NCBI RefSeq assembly: GCF_003633615.1
Contig: NZ_RBKU01000001.1
Coordinates: forward strand, 6,448,001-6,512,000
DNA: 64,000 nucleotides
Source: Mucilaginibacter gracilis
GTDB lineage: Bacteria > Bacteroidota > Bacteroidia > Sphingobacteriales > Sphingobacteriaceae
Reading direction: 5' to 3'
Every line of letters starts with the position of its first letter. Position 1 is the first letter of the stretch. Both the position numbers and the translations under genes were made by a program. Positions 35,860 through 46,046 of this stretch are shown here, in pieces. A model generated the notes under the pieces. The model was given only the letters and a program-made list of their open reading frames with translations. It had not been told where the DNA came from and did not search any database.

Positions 35860-36741
35860 ATGAAGGTTGCAGGTTTTACGTTCATCAGAAACGCGGTAAA
35901 AAATGATTATCCCGTTGTGGAGGCCATTACATCAATATTACCGGTTTGCGATGAGTTTATTGTAGCACTGGGTAATTGCGACGACGGCACACGGCAATTG
36001 ATAGAAGGCATTAACTCGCCTAAGATAAAAATACTGCATACCGTTTGGGACGAAAGCAAACGCAGCGGCGGTACCGTTTTTGCCGAAGAAACCGATAAAG
36101 CTTTTAATGCCATATCGCCGGATATGGATTGGGCCTTTTATATTCAGGGCGATGAATGTGTGCATGAAAAATATCATGCCCTCATCCGCAAGGAAATGGA
36201 AGATAACCTGAATGACACCAAAATAGAGGGCCTGCTTTTTAAATACCTGCACTTTTATGGTTCGTACGATTTTTACAGCCATTCGCGCAGGTGGTACAGG
36301 CGCGAGATCAGGATAATCCGTAATAATAAAGCTATTCACTCCTACCGCGATGCTCAGGGATTTAGGTTAGATAACCGTAAAATACAGGTTAAACTCATTG
36401 ATGCTTACATTTACCACTATGGCTGGGTAAAACCGCCTAATGGCATTGTTAAAAAAATACACAACTTTAACCAGTTTTACCACGGCGAACAAGCTGCACC
36501 CCAAACCGAAGCACCTACTTACGATTTTGACTATAGCAACGCCGATAAGCTTATCCCGTTTAGCGGCACACACCCGGCACCTATGTTAAAGCGAATAGCC
36601 GCCGCCAACTGGAAATTAAATATTGACTGGAAAGCCATCAAAAAGAAAATGCCTTTCCGCCGCAAATTATTGCAAAAAATAGAAGAAATAACCGGCTGGC
36701 GCGTTAGCGAATACCGCAATTATAAAATAGTAAAGAAGTGA
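35860..36741 (+). CDS. Glycosyltransferase (GT2-like, GT-A fold)
   Basis: 293 residues. The N-terminus starts as a GT-A enzyme (VAGFTFIRNAVKNDYPVVEAI). A DxD-like metal site lies in YIQGDECVHE (about residue 103), and a basic region (HSRRWYRREIRIIR) follows. The acceptor and donor are unknown. The stop overlaps the start of the GT9 gene (GTGA), so the two are coupled and open the surface-glycan region. Confidence 0.82.
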   Translation: MKVAGFTFIRNAVKNDYPVVEAITSILPVCDEFIVALGNCDDGTRQLIEGINSPKIKILHTVWDESKRSGGTVFAEETDKAFNAISPDMDWAFYIQGDECVHEKYHALIRKEMEDNLNDTKIEGLLFKYLHFYGSYDFYSHSRRWYRREIRIIRNNKAIHSYRDAQGFRLDNRKIQVKLIDAYIYHYGWVKPPNGIVKKIHNFNQFYHGEQAAPQTEAPTYDFDYSNADKLIPFSGTHPAPMLKRIAAANWKLNIDWKAIKKKMPFRRKLLQKIEEITGWRVSEYRNYKIVKK

Positions 36742-37721
36742 CTAACCTTAATAACCAGCATATATTAATAAGCAGGGTTGATGCTATTGGCGATGTTGTA
36801 CTCACCTTGCCTTTATGCGGCTACTTAAAAAGTATTTACCCCGACGTAAAAATTTCGTTTCTTGGCCGCACTTACACTGGGCCAATTATTAAATGTTGCG
36901 GCGCCGTTGACCATTTTATTAATTACGACGATTTAAAAGCATTCCCAGAGCAAGAGCAAATATTAGCCCTGAAGGCCGAAAGCATTGATACCATAATTCA
37001 TGTTTATCCGCAGAAAAAGATAGCTATATTGGCTAAAAAGGCAGGCATTAAAAACCGGATTGGTACTACTAACCGCACGTTTCATTGGCTTACGTGCAAT
37101 AAATTGGTTAGGTTGAGCCGCAAAAATTCCGATCTGCACGAAGCTCAGTTGAATATTGGGTTATTGAAACCGTTGGGGATAAAATCGGTTCCGCAGGTTT
37201 CGCAATTGGTAGGCTTTTATCATTTCAGGCAGCAAGTTGTATTGCCGCAGCAATTTGCAAGGTTACTGGCAAGCGATAAGTTTAATATTATACTACATCC
37301 AAAATCAAACGGGAGCGGCAGGGAATGGGGATTAAACCGCTTTGCCGAACTGATAGCACTATTACCAGCAGATCAATTTAACATTTTTATTTCGGGCTCG
37401 GATAAAGAGAAAGAATTATTGAAAGATTGGCTCCCTACCCTACCTGCACACATTAACGATATAACAGGTAAATTAACGCTCCACCAATTTATTGCATTTA
37501 TTGCCGAAGCCGACGGTTTAATTGCCGCAAGTACCGGCCCACTCCACATAGCAGCCATGAGCGGCACACACGCCTTGGGTTTATACCCAACCACACGCCC
37601 CATGCACGCAGGACGCTGGGGGCCAATTGGCAAACAAGCCGAATTTGTTAATAGTGGTACTGATGAATTGCACAGTATTAGCGCAGGTATTGTTTATGAT
37701 AGGGTGAAGGCCTGGTTGTAA
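36738..37721 (+). CDS. GT9 heptosyltransferase-like glycosyltransferase, copy 1
   Basis: 327 residues from a GTG that overlaps the previous stop. GT-B fold of family 9: the N-terminal ISRVDAIGDVVLTLPLCGYLKS nucleotide-sugar region, and the C-terminal GLIAASTGPLHIAAMSGTHALGLYPTTRPMH. Family 9 enzymes add heptose (or similar) to LPS core. It is paralogous to the convergent gene immediately downstream, sharing long stretches such as HEAQ and GREW. Confidence 0.88.
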   Translation: MTNLNNQHILISRVDAIGDVVLTLPLCGYLKSIYPDVKISFLGRTYTGPIIKCCGAVDHFINYDDLKAFPEQEQILALKAESIDTIIHVYPQKKIAILAKKAGIKNRIGTTNRTFHWLTCNKLVRLSRKNSDLHEAQLNIGLLKPLGIKSVPQVSQLVGFYHFRQQVVLPQQFARLLASDKFNIILHPKSNGSGREWGLNRFAELIALLPADQFNIFISGSDKEKELLKDWLPTLPAHINDITGKLTLHQFIAFIAEADGLIAASTGPLHIAAMSGTHALGLYPTTRPMHAGRWGPIGKQAEFVNSGTDELHSISAGIVYDRVKAWL

Positions 37722-37722
37722 A

Positions 37723-38724
37723 TTACTTTAACCAACCCGTAATTACATCAAAAACCATTTTTACCGAAATGCTCGACAAATCGTCCGAGTCACTCTCAAT
37801 ATGCTCGGCTTTTTTGCCGAGAGGAGCCCATCTCAAGGCGTTGATAGATTTGCTTACCGGGAACAAGCCCAATGTATGAATGCCCGATGCCGCCGCCATA
37901 TGCAACGGCCCCGTTCCGGATGCCAGCAGGCCGTCGGCATTGCAAATCAAGCTCATAAATTGTGGCAGCGTTAGTTTACCGCTTAGGTTTATAACCGATG
38001 GTGGTAGTTTTTTCACCCATTGGTTAAGCGCAACCGCTTCTTTTTCGGAGCCGCTTATCAAAACGTTAAATTTATCAAGCGGAAGCTGGTTAATCAGTTG
38101 GGCATATTTATCCATTTCCCATTCCCGGCCGTGGCCGTTGCTCATGGTATGTACAATCAGGTTAAATTTACCGGGTTTTAAATTAGCAGCCAGGTTGGGT
38201 GTGAGTATATCCTTGGGTTTGTACCAGTCTTTATAATAGTTGGCTATAGTGCCAATGGTTGGTATGTGCGTTAACCCAAGTGGGTGCAAAAATAAAAACA
38301 TTTGTTGCGCCTCGTGCAGGTGCGAATTGCCCCTGCTCAACCTGATTAATTTATTGCAATAAATAAAGTGGCTGTTTTTACTGGTATTACCTATGCGTAT
38401 GGGTATGCCCGCTTGCTTGGCCAGTTTGGCAATGGTGGTTTTATTAAAGGTATGCAGTATCACATCAATATTGCGCGCTTTAATGTTGGCTATCTGTTCG
38501 TTTTGGGGTAGGCGTTCCAGTTCTTCAAAATCAATAAAATTATCAATGGCTGGGCAGGCATCAATAACGGGTTTGGTATAACTGCGTGCTAAAATAGTAA
38601 CTTTAATATCGGGGTACAGCAGTTTAAGGTAAATACAAACGGGTAGGGTGAGTATTACATCGCCAATGTTATCAATACGGTTAATTAAAAAGTGATCTAT
38701 CTTTCTGTTATGGATGATGGCCAT
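37723..38724 (-). CDS. GT9 heptosyltransferase-like glycosyltransferase, copy 2
   Basis: 333 residues. Same layout as copy 1: LINRIDNIGDVILTLPVCIYLK, NKLIRLSRGNSHLHEAQ, HTMSNGHGREWEMDKYAQL and LLASGTGPLHMAAASGIHTLGL. The stop is 1 base from that of copy 1, tail to tail. The pair probably arose by inverted duplication and has since diverged; the two may add successive sugars. Confidence 0.88.
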   Translation of the reverse strand: MAIIHNRKIDHFLINRIDNIGDVILTLPVCIYLKLLYPDIKVTILARSYTKPVIDACPAIDNFIDFEELERLPQNEQIANIKARNIDVILHTFNKTTIAKLAKQAGIPIRIGNTSKNSHFIYCNKLIRLSRGNSHLHEAQQMFLFLHPLGLTHIPTIGTIANYYKDWYKPKDILTPNLAANLKPGKFNLIVHTMSNGHGREWEMDKYAQLINQLPLDKFNVLISGSEKEAVALNQWVKKLPPSVINLSGKLTLPQFMSLICNADGLLASGTGPLHMAAASGIHTLGLFPVSKSINALRWAPLGKKAEHIESDSDDLSSISVKMVFDVITGWLK

Positions 38725-38745
38725 TAATTTCTTTTAAATAAGTTT

Positions 38746-39504
38746 CTATTTTTCGCCCCGTAACTTCTCTTTCATCCTGCGGAACATGTAACGCATCCAA
38801 ATGCGGTTACCAAAGTTTTTGCGGATCAGCGACGATTTGTCCGCAAAAAAAACATCGTCCGGGCCTGATGAAGAAACACCTGTATGGTTAAAATCGGCAA
38901 TAATGTAGTCTTTAAAAACAAAGGGAATGGTTTTGTCTTTCCAGCATTGCATGTTAAGTGCATAGTCTGCCGATACGCGATACCTGGTATCAAACTTATA
39001 TTTTTTGAAAATCTCTGCCGAATAAATAATTGCCTGGTGATAAATGCCAATTTTTGCCTGGTAATATTCGCTCACCAAACCCGAGCATTTCATTCCGCGC
39101 GATAGTACGCTGCCGTAATAAAAAGCACCGGGCACCTTCAGCTCGTAGCACAGGGCCGAAAAATCGTCTAGCAGGGTATCGTCTGCACCTAAAAAATAAA
39201 CCCATTTGCCCGTAATGTGGTTAAGCGCCTTGTTCATGGCATCGTAAATACCACTATCGGGTTCGCTTATCCAAAAACCAATTTTATTGCTATTGGCTTC
39301 AATTATTTTTACGGTATCATCGGTGCTTTTACCATCAATAATAACAATTTCAATATTGGAGTAGTTTTGTTTGTAAATACTGTTTAAACAGGCTTGCAGT
39401 GTTTTTGCCGCATTAAAGGTTACAATTACTACCGACACTTTATCGGGCAGGTTTAAATGAGTTGTTGGGTTATCGTTTACTTCCGCACTTTGTTTATCAC
39501 TCAT
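38746..39504 (-). CDS. Family 2 glycosyltransferase
   Basis: 252 residues, GT-A fold. It shows KVSVVIVTFNAAKTLQACLNSI, the donor-binding IVIIDGKSTDDT, and the metal-binding YFLGADDTLL. No membrane helix. It probably adds one sugar to a surface glycan. Same strand as GT9 copy 2, 21 bases upstream of it. Confidence 0.9.
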   Translation of the reverse strand: MSDKQSAEVNDNPTTHLNLPDKVSVVIVTFNAAKTLQACLNSIYKQNYSNIEIVIIDGKSTDDTVKIIEANSNKIGFWISEPDSGIYDAMNKALNHITGKWVYFLGADDTLLDDFSALCYELKVPGAFYYGSVLSRGMKCSGLVSEYYQAKIGIYHQAIIYSAEIFKKYKFDTRYRVSADYALNMQCWKDKTIPFVFKDYIIADFNHTGVSSSGPDDVFFADKSSLIRKNFGNRIWMRYMFRRMKEKLRGEK

Positions 39505-39646
39505 TATCTTTGGTTATTTACCCACTATTTTGAGATTGCAAAAATCACAATTAAAGTAGACATTTGCAATTTACTGTTTACAGTATCGTTTTAAAATCCA
39601 AAGCAGTGCCTTTTACCATAATTTACACCTCTAGGGCATCAAAATC

Positions 39647-40747
39647 ATGATTAAAGTACAATTTGACCATCAAACGTTTTCGATGCATAAATTTGGTGGC
39701 ATATCCAGATATTTTGCAAGCATACAAGAATCACTCAGCAAAGAGCCCGATTTTACTTTCGACAGGGGTATATTATATACAACAAACCATTATCTAAAAG
39801 ATCAATCCTTCCCACTGCCAAAATTGATAGGCGATTTGTTTTTACAAAAGGAACGCAGGCGCAGTAAGTGGAATAAAAGATACGCTAAGCTTAAAATTAA
39901 AAAAAACGATTTTGACGTTTTTCACCCAACCTATTACAACCCTTATTTTTTAAGGAAACTTAACGGGCCACCTATTGTACTAACGGTTCATGATATGATA
40001 CATGAGCTGTTTCCCGAATACTTTCCACATTTTGACGACACCATTTATCTTAAAAGATTATTGATAGAAAAAGCGGATCATTTTATTGCTGTATCTCAAA
40101 ACACAGCTGATGATCTTCAGCGTTTGTTTAATATCCCCGATGAGAAGATCACTGTAATTCACCACGGCTTTTTTCCTGCCGAAACGGATAGTAATTACAT
40201 TCCGCCTTATCAAAATTATATATTGTATGTTGGCGAGCGCGGCGGGTACAAAAATTTTTATAGGTTTTTAGAGGCTGTTGCCGATGTGTTGATAAGCAAT
40301 AATTTAAACCTGGTTTGCGCAGGAAGTAAAAGCTTTTGCAAGGCAGAAGAAGAAACCATGCGCAGGCTTAATATAGCACATTTGGTTACCCATGTAGCAC
40401 CTACAGATGGCGAACTAAACCAGCTATACAGCAAAGCGAAGCTTTTTGTGTACCCATCGTTATACGAGGGTTTTGGCTTACCCATACTGGAAGCCTTTAA
40501 CAACACTTGCCCAGTTGCAATTAGCAACACCAGTTGTTTTGAAGAAGTTGGCGGCAATGCCGCAGCTTACTTTGATCCGTACGACGTACGATCAATAAAA
40601 GAAACCATGAACATGGTGCTTTTAACACCCGGCAAAGCCGACGAATTACGCGCGGCGGGTGCGCAGCAACTGCAAAAATTCTCCTTAAAACTGTGCATGG
40701 AAAAAACAATAGGTGTTTACCGTAAGCTTGCCGCAAAAGCAGGCTGA
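39647..40747 (+). CDS. Family 4 glycosyltransferase
   Basis: 366 residues, GT-B fold. It shows IVLTVHDMIHELFPEYFP, the middle hinge HHGFFPAE, and the family 4 donor-site motif YPSLYEGFGLPILEAF (ExxxxxxxE spacing). Retaining mechanism by family. The sugar is unknown. Confidence 0.92.
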   Translation: MIKVQFDHQTFSMHKFGGISRYFASIQESLSKEPDFTFDRGILYTTNHYLKDQSFPLPKLIGDLFLQKERRRSKWNKRYAKLKIKKNDFDVFHPTYYNPYFLRKLNGPPIVLTVHDMIHELFPEYFPHFDDTIYLKRLLIEKADHFIAVSQNTADDLQRLFNIPDEKITVIHHGFFPAETDSNYIPPYQNYILYVGERGGYKNFYRFLEAVADVLISNNLNLVCAGSKSFCKAEEETMRRLNIAHLVTHVAPTDGELNQLYSKAKLFVYPSLYEGFGLPILEAFNNTCPVAISNTSCFEEVGGNAAAYFDPYDVRSIKETMNMVLLTPGKADELRAAGAQQLQKFSLKLCMEKTIGVYRKLAAKAG

Positions 40748-40868
40748 GCCGTTGTTATGCAATAGGTTTGTAAATTTACATGCGGCTTATACCTAAGCCG
40801 ATGGGTTTGGGTTTGCATGATAAAATATCAATTACTAATCCGTAATTTTGCCCGCTTTATAATTTTAA

Positions 40869-42686
40869 ATGAAAACATACTTCCGGCTACTCTCGTTTGC
40901 AAAACCTATCGAAAAATTTGCAATACCATACATTTTAACTACCATACTTTACGTGGTTTTTAATACACTAACGCTCGCACTGATTGCCCCCCTTTTAACC
41001 ACATTATTTAGTAAAGATGTTGATAAAAAAATAGTATTGGCGGCAAAACACTGGTACAATTTTTCAGATCAGTACAACTACTATCTACACATCGCTAAGC
41101 AAGATTATGGTGTAGTAGGCACCTTGCAATTTGTGTGCGCAATTATCATTATATCGGTTTTGCTTTCCAATCTTTTCAGGTACGTTTCGCAGCGCATTAT
41201 GGAAAACCTACGCATACATACCTTGTTAAACTTAAGGCGCGCGGTATTTAACAATGTAATGAACCTACACCTTGGCTTCTTCAGTAATGAGCGCAAAGGC
41301 GATATCATATCCAAAGTGGCATCGGATGTTCAAGTAGTCCAGTTTTCGGTTACAGGCACATTGCAGGTAGTATTTAAGGAGCCTTTAACTTTAATAGGTT
41401 ACCTGGTTTGGCTATTTATCATTTCGTACAAGCTAACGTTATTCTCAGTTTTAGTTATCCCGGTATCGGCGTTTATCATTTCTAAAATTGTGAGGCGCTT
41501 AAAACAGCAAGCGGTCGAGTCTCAAAAGTCGTACGGAAACATGATTAGTTACCTTGATGAGGCATTAACAGGTATCAAAATAATTAAAGCTTTTAACGCC
41601 GTCGATTTCATTAAAAATAAATTCGACAGTGAAAATGTAAGATATTCCAGGATTATAAAGTCTATGGCAAAGCGTCAGCAATTAGCCTCGCCAGTGTCCG
41701 AATTTTTAGGCGTTTCTATGATAGCAGTCATCATGTTGTATGGTGGTACTCTAATTGCTTCAAATAAATTAGACCCTGCGTTGTTTATTACCTTTATAGG
41801 TATCTTTTCGCAGATAATGCGACCAGCTAAAGCAATTTCCGATTCCTTTGGTAACATCCATTCCGGCGTTGCCGCAGGCGAACGTGTATTAGCCCTGATA
41901 GACGAAAAACCAATGATAGTTGATGCACCAAACGCTGTGCCAATCAAGGAGTTTAACAACGAGATCAAATTTGAGAACATATCTTTTGCATACAACGAAA
42001 AGCTGGTTTTAAATAATATCAATATCACAGTGCCGAAAGGTAAAAAGGTGGCTTTAGTTGGCCCGTCGGGCGGTGGTAAATCAACCACGATGGATTTAAT
42101 ACCACGCTTTATTGAGCCACAGAGCGGCAGTATATTAATTGACGGTAAGGATATTCAAAGTTTAACTACCGAATCGGTACGCGACCTGATGGGTATTGTT
42201 AACCAGGAATCTATTTTGTTTAACGATACCATTTATAACAACATTGCCTTTGGTAAACCCGATACTACTTTGGCCGAGGTTGAGGCTGCCGCCAAGATAG
42301 CCAACGCACACGAGTTTATATTGGCCACCGAAAACGGTTATCAAACCAATATTGGCGACAGAGGCTCTAAACTATCCGGCGGACAAAAACAACGCATTTG
42401 TATTGCCCGCGCCGTATTGAAAAACCCACCTATTATGCTGCTTGATGAAGCCACATCGGCTTTGGATACCGAATCGGAAAAATTGGTGCAGGAAGCGTTG
42501 AACAATTTAATGCAAAACCGCACATCGCTCATTATAGCACACAGGTTAAGCACCATACAAAATGCCGATATAATTATTGTGCTTGAAGATGGACGCGTTG
42601 TAGAACAAGGTAACCACGCGCAGCTAACCGGCAATAACGGCGTTTACAAAAGGTTGATTGATATGCAATCGTTCAGTAACGATTAA
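40869..42686 (+). CDS. MsbA-like ABC exporter (lipid/glycolipid flippase)
   Basis: 605 residues. The membrane domain has six helices (about 20-330). The ATPase domain has Walker A GPSGGGKST, the Q-loop IVNQES, the signature LSGGQKQR, Walker B IMLLDEATSALD and the H-loop AHRLST. Placement inside the glycosyltransferase cluster supports flipping of lipid A, an oligosaccharide-lipid or a related substrate. It ends 2 bases before the convergent stop of the next gene. Confidence 0.88.
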   Translation: MKTYFRLLSFAKPIEKFAIPYILTTILYVVFNTLTLALIAPLLTTLFSKDVDKKIVLAAKHWYNFSDQYNYYLHIAKQDYGVVGTLQFVCAIIIISVLLSNLFRYVSQRIMENLRIHTLLNLRRAVFNNVMNLHLGFFSNERKGDIISKVASDVQVVQFSVTGTLQVVFKEPLTLIGYLVWLFIISYKLTLFSVLVIPVSAFIISKIVRRLKQQAVESQKSYGNMISYLDEALTGIKIIKAFNAVDFIKNKFDSENVRYSRIIKSMAKRQQLASPVSEFLGVSMIAVIMLYGGTLIASNKLDPALFITFIGIFSQIMRPAKAISDSFGNIHSGVAAGERVLALIDEKPMIVDAPNAVPIKEFNNEIKFENISFAYNEKLVLNNINITVPKGKKVALVGPSGGGKSTTMDLIPRFIEPQSGSILIDGKDIQSLTTESVRDLMGIVNQESILFNDTIYNNIAFGKPDTTLAEVEAAAKIANAHEFILATENGYQTNIGDRGSKLSGGQKQRICIARAVLKNPPIMLLDEATSALDTESEKLVQEALNNLMQNRTSLIIAHRLSTIQNADIIIVLEDGRVVEQGNHAQLTGNNGVYKRLIDMQSFSND

Positions 42687-42688
42687 GG

Positions 42689-43654
42689 CTATTTAAACAA
42701 GCCCCTGGCCCAGCGTTTAAAGCGCCTTTTTGGAGCGTTATATTTTTTAAGCTGGCTACGCTTCCCTGCTAAATTAAATTCGATAGTAAGGGTATGCATA
42801 TCGGCTTCCTTCTCCGGAAGGATATATTTAGGGTGCGTAACTTCGGTTATCTCGGTTAAGGTTACACTTGCGAAAGAATGGCTGGCATTGGTTGTATTTT
42901 CGGCACCTTCGCCAAAACCTATGTTGCTTACCAGGTTTGTGTTGGCTATAATATTAATGGCGTGGCTAAACAAATGGGTAAATGTTGCCTGGTAATCCCA
43001 GGTATCAATTTTACCGGCCTTGCAATCGTTAAATATTTGTTGCCAGGTATCGATAACCAATTCATCGTCAAAAATTTTTGCTAATTGCGGCCTTACTTCT
43101 TCGGCGTTATAGCGGGTAAGGTTTTTATCGTAATCCTTCCACGATCGTTTCCAGGTGGCCCAGCCCCAGCCGTTAGTGAGGTTTGAAAAATAATAGCTAG
43201 CATTTCCCCATTTTTTCCCTTCCTGCAGGTTACAACCCGAAATTAGCCAGATACGGGTATCCAAACGATATTTTTCTAAAAGGGTATCGCAAAACATAAA
43301 AAAGCTATTGGCTGGCAGGCAATCGTGCTCCAGTATAATCCCTTCCTCTTCGTGCTCAAAAAACCAATCTATAGCCGTGGCAATGGCTTCTTTAGGGCCT
43401 ATATTTTCATTCCTGAAAAGGGTTTTAACCTGGCAATCCCAATCAATTGCTGCAAGCACGGCTTCCCTTGCTTCGGCACAACGAATATCTTCGCCGCTGC
43501 GGTTGGTGCGGGGGCCATCCGCAGTTATGTATACACGTGCAGGCTGGGCCAGCTTTATTTGTTGCAGCACCTGCAACGACGTATCGTGACGGTTAAATAT
43601 GATAAATAATATTGCCGATTTTGTTTTATAAACCTGCTGCGCCTGTAAACTCAT
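42689..43654 (-). CDS. Nucleotide-diphospho-sugar transferase-like glycosyltransferase
   Basis: 321 residues. The N-terminus AILFIIFNRHDTSLQVLQQI and the acidic site ILEHDCLPANSFF (DxD-like), then NGWGWATWKRSWKDYD, match the Bacteroidetes glycosyltransferase family seen in surface-glycan loci. The final 25 residues are strongly basic. Soluble or membrane-associated. The sugar donor is unknown. Confidence 0.82.
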   Translation of the reverse strand: MSLQAQQVYKTKSAILFIIFNRHDTSLQVLQQIKLAQPARVYITADGPRTNRSGEDIRCAEAREAVLAAIDWDCQVKTLFRNENIGPKEAIATAIDWFFEHEEEGIILEHDCLPANSFFMFCDTLLEKYRLDTRIWLISGCNLQEGKKWGNASYYFSNLTNGWGWATWKRSWKDYDKNLTRYNAEEVRPQLAKIFDDELVIDTWQQIFNDCKAGKIDTWDYQATFTHLFSHAINIIANTNLVSNIGFGEGAENTTNASHSFASVTLTEITEVTHPKYILPEKEADMHTLTIEFNLAGKRSQLKKYNAPKRRFKRWARGLFK

Positions 43655-43700
43655 GCCGCAAAGTTGCTTAAATAAAATTATTTATCGCACAAAAAACAGT

Positions 43701-44786
43701 CTACCGGCCAATTAGTCGTTTTAAATGTAACACGTTAATAAGCCATATGGTAATAAGCGTTAACCCATAAACCATAATAAATTTAGCCAACTGGAAAAGT
43801 AATATCACAGGTACAGATAGCTGGTAAATGTTAAGATTGAGAGGGTCTGTTATTTGGGTCATCACTACACTTACCATTACATAGTGAATTAAATAAATGC
43901 CATAGGTGGTTTCGCGGGGTTTTAAATAGTGTATAAATTTAAAATCGCGAATTTTGAGCAGCATAAAAAAGAAGGATAGTGAATAAAGCACATTACTAAA
44001 ACGAAGGGTATTATATGGGTCGTGCACACCAAGGGAGCGTAGCAAGTACATTTCCGCCATTGATAAACCCAAGGTAAAAACAGTGAGTATCACCCACATT
44101 GCCAGGGATGTTTTATCTATCCAATCGTTTACCTTTTGCCAGTTTTTGTGTATCTGTGCGCCCAGCCATAAAAAGAAAACGAAGCCAAAAATTGCTACCG
44201 TATGCGAAGGGCGTATCCACGAGAAGTAAATATTTATGGAGTAAAAAAGCGTAAATGCAAACAAAACAGCACCAAATTTATAGCTATACAAATGCCGTTT
44301 AAAAATTAGTAACAGGGTTATACAAAACAAAAAGTTAGGTATAAACCAGTAATTGGTATATAAATACGTTGTGGTAACACTATTAATTAAGGTTTGATAT
44401 ACATTAACGCCGGCAGGATCGGGGTGCCCAAGTATTTTAGCATGTATGAGATTGAAATTTATTAACACAATAAAAAACACCGACCAAAACAACCAGGGAA
44501 CTATAGTGCTATCCAAGCGTCGTTTTAAGTACTGGCCTGGGGTATAATCGGTAAATTTATCGCCTATTAAAAAGCCGGCCAATAAAAAAAAGCACACGGT
44601 ACCAAATTTGCTGAACTGAATCGACAGAAAAAAGAAAAATGCCCGTAGGCCAAGTGTAGGTAAATATTTATCGGGCTCAAAGTAAGTGGAGTGCTCCATT
44701 ACAATGAATATCATGGCAATGCAGCGGATGGTATCAACAAAATCGTAATTTCTTTTTACTGGCGGACTGGATGTTAAATTTTGCAT
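43701..44786 (-). CDS. Acyltransferase family 3 membrane protein
   Basis: 361 residues with about ten membrane helices. The N-terminal motif DFVDTIRCIAMIFIVMEHS carries the conserved Arg and His of the family, and FFLLAGFLIGDKF follows. Members O-acetylate or O-acylate sugars of surface glycans at the inner membrane. This fits the surrounding glycosyltransferases. Confidence 0.9.
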   Translation of the reverse strand: MQNLTSSPPVKRNYDFVDTIRCIAMIFIVMEHSTYFEPDKYLPTLGLRAFFFFLSIQFSKFGTVCFFLLAGFLIGDKFTDYTPGQYLKRRLDSTIVPWLFWSVFFIVLINFNLIHAKILGHPDPAGVNVYQTLINSVTTTYLYTNYWFIPNFLFCITLLLIFKRHLYSYKFGAVLFAFTLFYSINIYFSWIRPSHTVAIFGFVFFLWLGAQIHKNWQKVNDWIDKTSLAMWVILTVFTLGLSMAEMYLLRSLGVHDPYNTLRFSNVLYSLSFFFMLLKIRDFKFIHYLKPRETTYGIYLIHYVMVSVVMTQITDPLNLNIYQLSVPVILLFQLAKFIMVYGLTLITIWLINVLHLKRLIGR

Positions 44787-44950
44787 ATTATGAGTAAGAC
44801 CCGGAAATATTGAACGGGTTTAAATGAGGGATTATTTTTGGGTAATTAAACTTTTGGCTGTAATATTATTGCTATCCTTGCAAAAACATTGGTTAACCTT
44901 ATACCCCATTATTGTTATAATTGTTTGTTTAATCGTAAATTTAAGTTGCT

Positions 44951-45877
44951 GTGTTTATAAAAAGGAAGAAAATAGAAAATGAATTAAGTTTAATAAACCA
45001 AAAGCTTAACGCTTTGGCTATCGAGAATAATTCGCATAAAATTTTACCGGCTAATATATTAGCCCGGCTTAACAAAGCCAACGAGCAACAAATTATACAA
45101 AACATTCAGCTTGCCGAATTTAAGGTTTATTCGCAATGGGGTGATGATGGCATTATACAGTTTTTGGTTGACTACCTGGATATCAGCCAAAAAACTTTTA
45201 TCGAATTTGGTGTACAAAACTATACCGAAGCCAATACTCGCTTTTTATTAATCAACAATAACTGGACGGGCCTAATCATGGATGGCTCGGAAGAAAATAT
45301 CAACTATGTAAAAAAGGATGATATTTACTGGCAGTTTGAGCTAACCGCTATACCGGTTTTTATCACCACCGAAAACATTAATAGCCTAATAACTCAAAAC
45401 GGCTTTAGTGGCGAAGTAGGAATATTACACATTGATATTGATGGTAATGATTACTGGGTTTGGAAAGAGATAGATACCATAAACCCGGTAATTGTTATTG
45501 TAGAATACAACAGCATTTACGGACCAGACAATACATGGACAACGCCTTACCAGGCCGACTTTTACCGTACAGCAGCACACCACAGCAACCTGTACTTCGG
45601 TGCATCGTTAGCGGCACTGTGCGATCTTGCAGAAGAGAAAGGCTATCATTTTATAGGATCAAACAGCCATGGCAACAACGGTTATTTTGTACGGAAAGAT
45701 AAAATAAAAGACCTTAGAACCATGAATGCACAAGAAGGCTATGTATTATCCAAATTTCGTGAAAGCAGAGACGAAAATGGCGATCTAACCTATATTAGCG
45801 GCACGGACCGCCTTAAAGCTATTAGCGGTATGGACATTTATAACACCCGGACTAATGAGTTAGAGAAAATAAAATAA
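44951..45877 (+). CDS. FkbM-like or uncharacterised protein of the glycan cluster
   Basis: 308 residues from a GTG start. The first 45 residues look like a coiled coil (ENELSLINQKLNALAIENN). The body has SQWGDDGIIQFLVDYL, FIEFGVQNYTEANTRFLL and GILHIDIDGNDYWVWKEI. These resemble the strand-loop pattern of FkbM-type SAM methyltransferases, with acidic residues at the ends of strands 1 and 4. Such proteins recur in surface-glycan loci. I cannot confirm SAM binding, and call it a candidate methyltransferase. Confidence 0.6.
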   Translation: MFIKRKKIENELSLINQKLNALAIENNSHKILPANILARLNKANEQQIIQNIQLAEFKVYSQWGDDGIIQFLVDYLDISQKTFIEFGVQNYTEANTRFLLINNNWTGLIMDGSEENINYVKKDDIYWQFELTAIPVFITTENINSLITQNGFSGEVGILHIDIDGNDYWVWKEIDTINPVIVIVEYNSIYGPDNTWTTPYQADFYRTAAHHSNLYFGASLAALCDLAEEKGYHFIGSNSHGNNGYFVRKDKIKDLRTMNAQEGYVLSKFRESRDENGDLTYISGTDRLKAISGMDIYNTRTNELEKIK

Positions 45878-45911
45878 TTTGAGGCAAATAACTTCAAAAT
45901 TAAATTCTGGT

Positions 45912-46046
45912 ATGAACGGCAACACTGGCCGCAAAAAATACAAAGAAAAAAAATTCTCAAAATTACATCTAATCACCGTTGTAGCATCAGTTACAGTGTA
46001 TCTTATTTCCTCCTATATCTTAATGGGCAGTGGGGACTGTGTATAG
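45912..46046 (+). CDS. Possible 44-residue membrane peptide
   Basis: ATG at 45912, stop TAG at 46046. A basic N-terminal half (RKKYKEKKFSK) is followed by one hydrophobic helix (HLITVVASVTVYLISSYIL). It lies 34 bases after the FkbM-like gene and overlaps the last 34 bases of the convergent GT39-like gene. The topology is sensible but there is no homology evidence, so it may be chance. Confidence 0.3.
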   Translation: MNGNTGRKKYKEKKFSKLHLITVVASVTVYLISSYILMGSGDCV

